NCBI GenBank assembly: GCA_024244665.1
Contig: JAAEOI010000300.1
Location: forward strand, 1-13,756
Source: Bacteroidota bacterium
Lineage (GTDB): Bacteria; Bacteroidota; Bacteroidia; Bacteroidales; GCA-2748055
Length of the DNA stretch: 13,756 nt
Reading direction: 5' to 3'
In this document: positions 1 through 7,030 of the stretch, piece after piece
Layout of the letters: every line of letters begins with the position of its first letter
How positions within the stretch are numbered: the stretch's first letter is position 1
Notes under the pieces: model-generated
The model's input: only the letters and a program-made list of their open reading frames with translations
What the model was told of the DNA's origin: nothing
The model's database searches: none
Made by a program: the position numbers and the translations under genes

Positions 1-3000
1 CGGTACTTTGTCGATTATCGCATCCAACTCGGGGCACAGCGGAAAAAGGATATTGTAACAACATTGATAGATTCCGGCAATCATGGAATATTTATAGAAA
101 AAAAACGAAAAACATCGGGAGCTGTCCTGAATATCCCGGGTAGTGAAAATAAAAAGGCCTACCTCGAAGCATATTTCGATTTTTTAAACCATACGAAGCA
201 AACAGCACGCGGAGGTTCACGAACGCTAAACCTTTATCCCTTTGAGTATTTCTACAACAGCACTCCAAACTACACCGGTTATGCCGTTTCCGAGGATCTG
301 TTCCATAGTGATGAAGCGCTAATGAATGCTTACTTCAATGGGCTCTATTCTGAACGGTGGCTCCTCAACCCCACCCCGGATCAGCTTGTAAACCGGCTGG
401 ACTGGTATATTAACAAATGGACAGGGCACGGCAAACTCTTTACAAATAATGTGAAAGCCGTCACGCCTCATTCACAAGAAAACGTCTTTGATCTTGCGAT
501 TAACCTGGCAGTGATGGGTAAAAATTCGCGCTTTCGTTTTTTTGACGATAATTCTGATTTCAGGTATGAACTGGGTGGATGGAAAAACCCCACCTACTGG
601 GCTAACCTGGCAGATCTGAAGCTGGGTGAGCCCTATTCAAATGCCAGAAGAGAAGGATATGTCTATACCCGTCAGTTTGAATTTTGTGAAGTGGAAGTTG
701 ATGTGTCAAATAGAACGGGTATCATTCGATGGCTTAAGAATGACGGTTCACTGCTGGAGCAGTGGCCCACCGACTTTGTGAAGAATGATAATGCGCAATT
801 ATCTGCCATCACCTGGCCTGATATGCCTCAACAAATGGACGGATGGCAGGGAGATACCATTCCTCAGTTTGCTTCAACAACCACCTACTATGTGATAAAT
901 ATTCCTCCTGAAATGGAGAGTATTCCGGTATTAACGGCCATCCCTCAAAATCCCAATGCGGAAATTGAACAACACAGTGCCACATCCCTTCTGGGAACCA
1001 CAGAGGAACGGACAACCACATTCACCGTAACATCGGAAGATAACTTATCGGTAATAGAATATAATGTAACTTTTTCCTCCGCCCAAAACATCCAGCCCAA
1101 TGGGGGCGAACCTTTTATTTCCGAAGTGGTAAGCAATAATAAGTCATGGATGAGTTTTGTGGAGGTGAAAAATCCCAGTTCTTTAGCGCTCGATTTCTCC
1201 GCTTATTTATTCCTGAAATCAAACAGCACTAATGATCCCGCAAGGGCACTGCAAGAGCTTATTCCTGACAATCCTACGGCTGATGATTATTACTCCAGAT
1301 ACAATGCTTACATCCCCGGATATAAATTCCACGATGATTCTACAGAGTGGTTTGCCAATCAAGGGAAGGTGGTCCCTGACGATAATGTAAATCCTCTGGT
1401 AGCCGAGGGCGATGTATTTGTTTTTGGCAGTTGTGCATACGACAGAAGCGTGAATCTAACAGCGCAGAATTATCCGGATAAGCTCTGGGAAACCCCTGGT
1501 CCCATAAATATTCCAAATGATAATAATGTTTCGCTCTGGGAAACATTCTCAATGGTAAAACGCAATGCCGAGGCCCTCTTTATTTTTAAAATAATTAGTG
1601 ATGATGTAATCAATGGCAGCAAGGCCATTGGCGACCCCGGTGATTATGAGCTGGTGGACATCCTTGCCAATGCTACGCTAAACGGTAGCTGGAATATTGC
1701 AGGAGATTCCATTGTATTTAATACCAGGGTAGATTTGCGTCGTAAACCCCATATCCAGGCGGGAATAAGCACTGCTGGTGATGGATTCGGGACCACAGCC
1801 GAAAACAGCGACTGGATTGTGTTGCTGGAAGAAAACATGACTGACCTGGGCAGACACAATATGGATTCCATCACAGGATTTATCTCCACCGTTACTTCTT
1901 CGGTTTACCTGGTTAGCGCAGGCTACCTCTCACCACAAAGCATACAGGGAGACCTTTCTGCAACTACGGTATCTCAATTTTCAGGAAATATTCAGAAAGC
2001 GGATAGCAGTCAAACCTTAACAATGATTAGCAACAATGATGGAAGTATATTAAGTCCATCAGATATTGTCTCTGAGGGAGATACCTTACAGGTTCTTGCC
2101 TCCAAGGGAGCGCAAACCAGTTATATCCTGATCGATAAGCCTGTAAGCTCCGATGCCTTGTTAACATCAGCTGCATTAAGCATCAATGTGAATAACCAAC
2201 TGGGAACAATAGAGGGAATGTTTTTTGGAGACACATTGAGAGATGTAGTTGAGATGGTAAGTCTCCCCGACTTTGCCACCATGAAGGTGCTGGATGAAGA
2301 TGGTGTATTAGTGCCCATGCGGCAATTGAATATGATGGGAGAATACAATGAAACAAGCGTGACAGACCATATCTGGTTTGAGGTCACTGCACAGGACAAT
2401 TCAACCAGAATATCATATCTCTTGCTTCCGGCAATACCTGCTAATGGAGTTTTGATATTTTCTGATGTATATAATATAAACCACGATAGCCTGACCATTT
2501 CAGGCTTAATTAATGTTACCGGAACAGCATTGATCTACAATAGCATACAAACCATTGACAGTGCTGCAATACAGGTAGTCAATGCCGATAGTACCGAACG
2601 AATCAGCGTGGTGGTTGATTCGGATTGTTTATTAAAAGTGATAGCAAAAGATGGCACTTTTCAATATTACGAACTGGTGTCCGACGATGAAACGAGACCG
2701 GACAAAAAAACTGTCTTTTTCAGCATCCATGAAGAAAATATGGGTAATCCAATCACAAATATTTCAGTCAGCCTTGGAGATCATGAGCTTTTTACAGGTA
2801 ATAATGGTGTTGCCGCTTTTAAAGTAAATAAAGGTGAATATCACTATACAATCAGCCATGCAGATTATTTCACCTACAATTCATCGTTTGAACTTCGCAA
2901 AGATACCACCATCCATATCTCACTATTAGCCAAAACGGCTGATATTAAATTCAGGGTCTATTCGGAAAACACACCCGTTAATAATGTTGTTATCAGGATT

Positions 3001-3423
3001 GATGGAGACTCTCTTTCTACAAGTCAGACCGGAATAGCTATTTTTAAGGACCTGACCAGGTTCGAAGCGTATGAATGGTCGGCATCGAAAGAAGGTTTTG
3101 AAGGCATTTCAGGAATGATAAACCTTAAGAATGATTCAACAGTGAATGTAAACATGACACTCACTTCGATTTCTGAAGATTATGGATTTAAAAGCCTCAA
3201 ACTATATCCCAATCCGGCCCACTCAATTGTTCATATTGAATCAGATAGTAAGCTTCAGCGAATTCAGATATGCGACCTGAGAGGTGCGCTGCTAAAAAAT
3301 TATCTTGTAAATAATACACAGCTAACAATTGACATGAGTTGCTATCCCAATGGCTTATATATCATAAAAGTAGACAGGGATGGACAAATAACAGAAAACT
3401 TTAAACTAATAAAAGAAAAATGA
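1..3423 (+). CDS. Large T9SS-secreted protein, probable glycoside hydrolase with lamin-tail-like and beta-sandwich domains (5' partial)
   Basis: The frame is open from base 1 without a stop, so the true start lies upstream; the TTG at 64 is only the first start-like codon. About 1140 residues are visible. Positions 1 to about 740 resemble the C-terminal half of a TIM-barrel glycosidase followed by its closing beta-strands (NPTYWANLADLKLGEP, then YVYTRQFEF), as in the poorly characterised putative glycoside hydrolase groups of Bacteroidota. About 860-1080 is an Ig/cadherin-like beta domain (VTSEDNLSVIEYNVTF). About 1110-1900 looks like a lamin-tail domain (FISEVV, then FVEVKNPSS). Further beta repeats follow to about 2690, then two CnaB/PEGA-like modules (about 2710-2930 and 2940-3170). 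About 3180-3420 is a type IX secretion sorting domain (LKLYPNPAH, ending NGLYIIKVDRDG). Family knowledge says such proteins are exported across the outer membrane and released or anchored. The stop overlaps the next ATG, implying cotranslation with the GH20 gene. The sorting domain is secure; the enzyme call and substrate are inference. Confidence 0.75.
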   Translation, partial: RYFVDYRIQLGAQRKKDIVTTLIDSGNHGIFIEKKRKTSGAVLNIPGSENKKAYLEAYFDFLNHTKQTARGGSRTLNLYPFEYFYNSTPNYTGYAVSEDLFHSDEALMNAYFNGLYSERWLLNPTPDQLVNRLDWYINKWTGHGKLFTNNVKAVTPHSQENVFDLAINLAVMGKNSRFRFFDDNSDFRYELGGWKNPTYWANLADLKLGEPYSNARREGYVYTRQFEFCEVEVDVSNRTGIIRWLKNDGSLLEQWPTDFVKNDNAQLSAITWPDMPQQMDGWQGDTIPQFASTTTYYVINIPPEMESIPVLTAIPQNPNAEIEQHSATSLLGTTEERTTTFTVTSEDNLSVIEYNVTFSSAQNIQPNGGEPFISEVVSNNKSWMSFVEVKNPSSLALDFSAYLFLKSNSTNDPARALQELIPDNPTADDYYSRYNAYIPGYKFHDDSTEWFANQGKVVPDDNVNPLVAEGDVFVFGSCAYDRSVNLTAQNYPDKLWETPGPINIPNDNNVSLWETFSMVKRNAEALFIFKIISDDVINGSKAIGDPGDYELVDILANATLNGSWNIAGDSIVFNTRVDLRRKPHIQAGISTAGDGFGTTAENSDWIVLLEENMTDLGRHNMDSITGFISTVTSSVYLVSAGYLSPQSIQGDLSATTVSQFSGNIQKADSSQTLTMISNNDGSILSPSDIVSEGDTLQVLASKGAQTSYILIDKPVSSDALLTSAALSINVNNQLGTIEGMFFGDTLRDVVEMVSLPDFATMKVLDEDGVLVPMRQLNMMGEYNETSVTDHIWFEVTAQDNSTRISYLLLPAIPANGVLIFSDVYNINHDSLTISGLINVTGTALIYNSIQTIDSAAIQVVNADSTERISVVVDSDCLLKVIAKDGTFQYYELVSDDETRPDKKTVFFSIHEENMGNPITNISVSLGDHELFTGNNGVAAFKVNKGEYHYTISHADYFTYNSSFELRKDTTIHISLLAKTADIKFRVYSENTPVNNVVIRIDGDSLSTSQTGIAIFKDLTRFEAYEWSASKEGFEGISGMINLKNDSTVNVNMTLTSISEDYGFKSLKLYPNPAHSIVHIESDSKLQRIQICDLRGALLKNYLVNNTQLTIDMSCYPNGLYIIKVDRDGQITENFKLIKEK

Positions 3424-5072
3424 AGACACTTTTGAAGAAGGCATTTATAAGAGCCCTTGCGATTACCATGCTATGCTTTGTGACAACAGCAGGAGCCGAT
3501 TCGAGAGGGCTGGAAAACAACTACGGCATCATTCCGATGCCCTATTCCATTGAAGCAAGGGATGACAAGCCATTTCAAATGAATGCAGAGACTGTGATTG
3601 TATACCGGGACAAAGAGCAAAAAGCTAGTGCCAAATATCTGCAGGAGAGTATTGGCGAGTCAACGGGCATGAAACTGGCCATCAAAAAATCCGGCAGCTC
3701 AAACGCGATTGTCCTCAGGGTTGAACCGGAGATTGTCGGGTTTGCCGAAAAAGATGCGTATATCTTTGAGAGCAGCAAAGACAGGATCACGATTACCGGT
3801 AAGAGCGCAAGCGGTCTCTTTTACGGGATACAAACGCTGTTTCAGCTGCTTCCCCCTGGAATCTATTCGGATACCCCGGTGAAAGACATGATGTTAAGCG
3901 TCGAGGCTTTGTTGATCAAGGACAAACCTTCGATGTCCCGGATACGCGGCCTGCATGTGGATATCGCACGCCACTTCCGCACCAAAGAGGAGCTGAAGAA
4001 GATCATCGACTGCATGGCGATGCACAAGCTCAACACGTTGCACATCCACCTGAGCGACGATCAGGGCTGGCGGGTGGAGATCAAGGCCTATCCAAAGCTA
4101 ACGACCGTGGGGGCGATCGGTTCTAAGTCGGACCCCAACGCACCTGCTGCATTCCTGACGCAAAAAGAGGTCAAAGAGCTTTGCGCCTACGCAGCGGATC
4201 GGTATGTCTCGATTATTCCCGAAATTGATATGCCGGGCCACATGGGCGCGGCCATCAGGGCCTATCCTGAATTAAACCATCCGAAGGACGTGAATAATAA
4301 AAAGTACGCGATTCGCGGCGATGCCATGGCACGCGACTTCGTAAAAACGGTACTGACCGAGATCAACGAGCTGTTTGACCCCGGGTACATCCACATCGGC
4401 GTTGACGAGGTGAATTTCGGAGCTAAAGCGGAGCTATATACGGAGGCCGAACTGGTCGACTTTGCCAGCGAGGTGACCACCTTCATAAAGGAGGAGCTCG
4501 GGAAAACCCCAATTGTCTGGGACGATATCTTCGTACATGGACTCCATGATAAAGATGTGGTGGTGCAGTGGTGGCGATACGGTAAAAATTTCTGGTGGAG
4601 GAATATCGAACTGCCTGTCGATGAAGAGCTGAACCAGAGGCAGCAACCCTTTATCCTGTCCCCGGCTTACTGGACCTATTTCGATATGCCCAACCTGGCG
4701 CCGAAAAAAGGATGGGCCAAACCTATCTCAACTGCAGAAGTCTATAACTGGGATCCCTTCGGCGACATGTTGGGGGTAAATGAACATACCCGTGAACTGG
4801 CATTTGGCGCCATTGCCTGTACCTGGAGTGAAAGAATCATCACAATGAAAGATTTTGGAGACCGGACTTTTCCCCGACTTGCGGCTTATTCCGAACGCCT
4901 CTGGAGTGGGGGGAAAAGTGAAAATTCATCTGTCCTGGACTGGGAAGATTACCGTGACAAGGTGCTGATTCCCTATCAGCTCGACCGTTACGACGCATTG
5001 GGCGTCTGGTACTGGAGTAAGGACAAGCCCGAACTATTACTGAATCTACCAGACGCACGCAAGCAGCTTTAG
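3420..5072 (+). CDS. GH20 beta-N-acetylhexosaminidase
   Basis: Predicted exo-acting hexosaminidase (550 aa) that removes terminal beta-linked GlcNAc or GalNAc by substrate-assisted catalysis, probably in the periplasm. Residues 1 to about 26 form a signal peptide. About 33-150 is the alpha/beta N-terminal GH20b domain (IIPMPYSIE; SGLFYGIQTL). The TIM barrel follows with nearly all family signatures: RIRGLHVDIARHF (174-186), HIHLSDDQGWR (208-218), EIDMPGH (268-274), the catalytic pair D329-E330 in HIGVDEV, substrate-pocket tryptophans (WWR; TWSE at 468-471) and FPRLAAYSERLWS. Length is normal and no key residue is missing. The start is fixed by the ATGA overlap with the preceding stop and by the signal peptide that follows. 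No Shine-Dalgarno motif is seen, so translational coupling is likely. The middle of the gene is more GC-rich (52-60% in sampled lines) than its 5' end. Family is near certain; the natural substrate is unknown. Confidence 0.96.
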   Translation: MKTLLKKAFIRALAITMLCFVTTAGADSRGLENNYGIIPMPYSIEARDDKPFQMNAETVIVYRDKEQKASAKYLQESIGESTGMKLAIKKSGSSNAIVLRVEPEIVGFAEKDAYIFESSKDRITITGKSASGLFYGIQTLFQLLPPGIYSDTPVKDMMLSVEALLIKDKPSMSRIRGLHVDIARHFRTKEELKKIIDCMAMHKLNTLHIHLSDDQGWRVEIKAYPKLTTVGAIGSKSDPNAPAAFLTQKEVKELCAYAADRYVSIIPEIDMPGHMGAAIRAYPELNHPKDVNNKKYAIRGDAMARDFVKTVLTEINELFDPGYIHIGVDEVNFGAKAELYTEAELVDFASEVTTFIKEELGKTPIVWDDIFVHGLHDKDVVVQWWRYGKNFWWRNIELPVDEELNQRQQPFILSPAYWTYFDMPNLAPKKGWAKPISTAEVYNWDPFGDMLGVNEHTRELAFGAIACTWSERIITMKDFGDRTFPRLAAYSERLWSGGKSENSSVLDWEDYRDKVLIPYQLDRYDALGVWYWSKDKPELLLNLPDARKQL

Positions 5073-5074
5073 GA
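5071..5074 (+). promoter_or_regulatory. Shine-Dalgarno-like AGGA before the esterase gene
   Basis: AGGA overlaps the stop codon of the GH20 gene and lies 6 bases before the ATG at 5081, a normal spacing for ribosome binding. The other gene starts in the window (3420, 7031, 10373, 11610, 13065) lack such a motif and follow A/T-rich sequence, as usual in Bacteroidota. Four bases can match by chance, so this is suggestive only. Confidence 0.4.
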
Positions 5075-5080
5075 CTCACC

Positions 5081-6961
5081 ATGATCAGGAATCACATCAC
5101 CACACCGGCGCTCATTATCGCAGGCTTACTGGCGACTTCCTTCACTGCCCCGGCACAAGAGAATAGCCTCACTCCTTACACCAATGCCTCAGAGGTCCCG
5201 CAAACTGCTGTTGACCTCTGGAAAGACTACGACCCTCGCAAGGAAGATCTCGAGGTCAGGATCCACAAGGAATGGAAGCAGGATGGCGTTGTCTCCCGGC
5301 TCATTAGTTTTAAGGTGGGCACGTTCAAAGGCAGCGATTCCCGCATTGCCGCTTACTACTGTTTTCCGGACAACGGCGAAAAAAACCCTGCCTTTGTCTG
5401 GAGCCATGGCGGCGCCCAGCGAGCCCACCGCAGCCGTGGTCAGGGTTTTGCCGCCCAGGGCTTTGCCACCGTGGACATCAACTGGCTGGGACGCCCGCTC
5501 GAAACGGACCTCGATCCTGACAACTCGTGGGGAACGGACTGGGGCAAAATCGACCCAAGTCATGGTGGAGGCTTTTACCCCAGGGCCCTGCGCGCTGATT
5601 GGAAGAGCAGCTTCCACCCCGATGAGTACAGTGTAGATTCCATTTTGAGTCCGCGTAACTCGAACTATTTCATACTTGCCCTTGCAGGACGCCGCGCGAT
5701 CACCTTCCTTGAGCAGCAGCCTGAGGTTGACCCCGAAAAACTCGGCTTCGCCGGCTTTTCCATGGGTGGTACCATCACCTCGATGACGGCCATCGACAAG
5801 CGGCTTAAGGCAGTTGCTCCCTTTGTCGGGGGCACGGCCAACCGTTATCAGAACTACGCCGGCATGAACTCAGGAGGTGTCATCGCGGGAAGTGCCATCG
5901 ACGATATCGGAGATTTGAATCTCTACAAAAACACCATCGACCCTGGCGCCTACTGGAAGCACGTTACCGTGCCCGTCATGTTCATCTCCTCGTCCAATGA
6001 CCAACACGCCACACTGGACCGGATCTACCAGTCCATGGACCTGCTGCCTCATGACAGCTGGCGTGTCAGCTGCAACATGCATTCCCAGCACCGACCGGGC
6101 CCTGAGCAGTGGGTCATGCTCGACCATTGGTTCAGGCAATACCTCGCCGGTGATGAGCAGAACATCCCTGCCACACCACCCTCTACTTTCAGAATCGTGA
6201 AGAACACCGCCTACTTTACCCTTACTCCCGCCCGGCAGGAGCGCCTCCTGGACCTTGAAATCTACTACAGCTACTCACCCAATCCGATTACCCGCTTCTG
6301 GAAAAAAGCCGGGGCCAGCAAAGAGGCGGATACATGGAAAGCTGAGCTGCCGGTGCACCCCGGGCTTCCACTCTACACCTTCGCCCTTTGTCGCTATGCC
6401 CTCTCCGAGGAGAGCAGAGCCTATAGGGGCGAAACCAGGACCTTTGTATTGAACTCCTACGAACACAGCCACATTCCCGGGGACATTGACCTGACTGCCT
6501 TCGACCAGCTGCCAAAATCAGGTCTCATCGATGATTTCTCCAATGGCATGGCCAACTGGGGCAGCCTGATTAATCAAGCTGGTTCTACAAGCTTCAAGTT
6601 CCAGGACCCTGAGCTCGACACAGGCCCGGACAACAAACTCGCCATCACCCTGGATCTCAAACAGGGACAAGAGCTCCTGATCCGCCTGGATGTCGACGGC
6701 AGATACAACGCCCCCGACAAAGAGATCGGCAAATTTCATTATGAGCGCAAAGTCAGCGGCAAAGTGCCTCAGACCATCCTGCTCGAAGTCACGGACTTCA
6801 AAAAGGGGCAAAACAAAAACAAAAGCGACAGATCCCTTGAGTGGTCAAAAATATCGATCTTCACCCTTACCCTCACTGACGATAAAACCAAGGAGAAAAT
6901 CAATCTCGCCGGCCCGGAAGGCTTAGGGATTCTCAAACGCATTGAGCTGATAAAACCATAG
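5081..6961 (+). CDS. Secreted alpha/beta-hydrolase, acetylxylan-esterase/dienelactone-hydrolase type, with C-terminal beta domain
   Basis: Probable carbohydrate esterase (626 aa) removing acyl or similar ester groups so that neighbouring glycosidases can act. Residues 1 to about 25 are a signal peptide ending APAQ. About 85-355 is an alpha/beta-hydrolase fold: a strand leading to an oxyanion-type WSHGG, the nucleophile S227 in GFSMGG, a probable acid D307 in SSSNDQHA, and a catalytic His that is H334 or H337 in NMHSQHRPGP. About 360-480 is a linking beta region, and about 490-626 resembles a jelly-roll or CIA30-like ligand-binding domain (GLIDDFSNGMANWG). The gene starts 8 bp after the GH20 stop, with an AGGA site, and ends 69 bp before the GH2 gene. 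Sampled lines are about 58% GC, clearly above genes 1, 5 and 6, and the shift comes with C-rich codon choice; this suggests recent transfer. The fold and triad are well supported. The ester substrate is inferred only from the surrounding CAZymes, and a peptidase-like activity is not excluded. Confidence 0.85.
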   Translation: MIRNHITTPALIIAGLLATSFTAPAQENSLTPYTNASEVPQTAVDLWKDYDPRKEDLEVRIHKEWKQDGVVSRLISFKVGTFKGSDSRIAAYYCFPDNGEKNPAFVWSHGGAQRAHRSRGQGFAAQGFATVDINWLGRPLETDLDPDNSWGTDWGKIDPSHGGGFYPRALRADWKSSFHPDEYSVDSILSPRNSNYFILALAGRRAITFLEQQPEVDPEKLGFAGFSMGGTITSMTAIDKRLKAVAPFVGGTANRYQNYAGMNSGGVIAGSAIDDIGDLNLYKNTIDPGAYWKHVTVPVMFISSSNDQHATLDRIYQSMDLLPHDSWRVSCNMHSQHRPGPEQWVMLDHWFRQYLAGDEQNIPATPPSTFRIVKNTAYFTLTPARQERLLDLEIYYSYSPNPITRFWKKAGASKEADTWKAELPVHPGLPLYTFALCRYALSEESRAYRGETRTFVLNSYEHSHIPGDIDLTAFDQLPKSGLIDDFSNGMANWGSLINQAGSTSFKFQDPELDTGPDNKLAITLDLKQGQELLIRLDVDGRYNAPDKEIGKFHYERKVSGKVPQTILLEVTDFKKGQNKNKSDRSLEWSKISIFTLTLTDDKTKEKINLAGPEGLGILKRIELIKP

Positions 6962-7030
6962 ACTCTCCCAACCAGCAGGGTTATGTGAGAGATGTTCCGG
7001 AAAGTATAATTTTTCGGGTATATTGTTAAA

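Noticed and set aside
64..66. TTG as the real start of gene 1
   Set aside because: The frame is open from base 1, the residues before TTG look like normal protein, and no signal peptide follows it, although a T9SS protein must have one. The gene is cut by the window edge.
5184..5636. Overlapping long open frames inside the esterase gene on both strands (also 5189-5617 on the minus strand)
   Set aside because: They lie wholly within a gene with a clear signal peptide and catalytic motifs. GC-rich codons with few stops in other frames explain them, and their translations look like no protein family.
6962..7030. Promoter or terminator between the esterase and GH2 genes
   Set aside because: The AACC/GGTT arms around 6970-6982 are only 4 bp, and the TATAATTTTT near 7005 does not fit the Bacteroidota TAnnTTTG pattern with a proper upstream TTG. 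Not strong enough to list.
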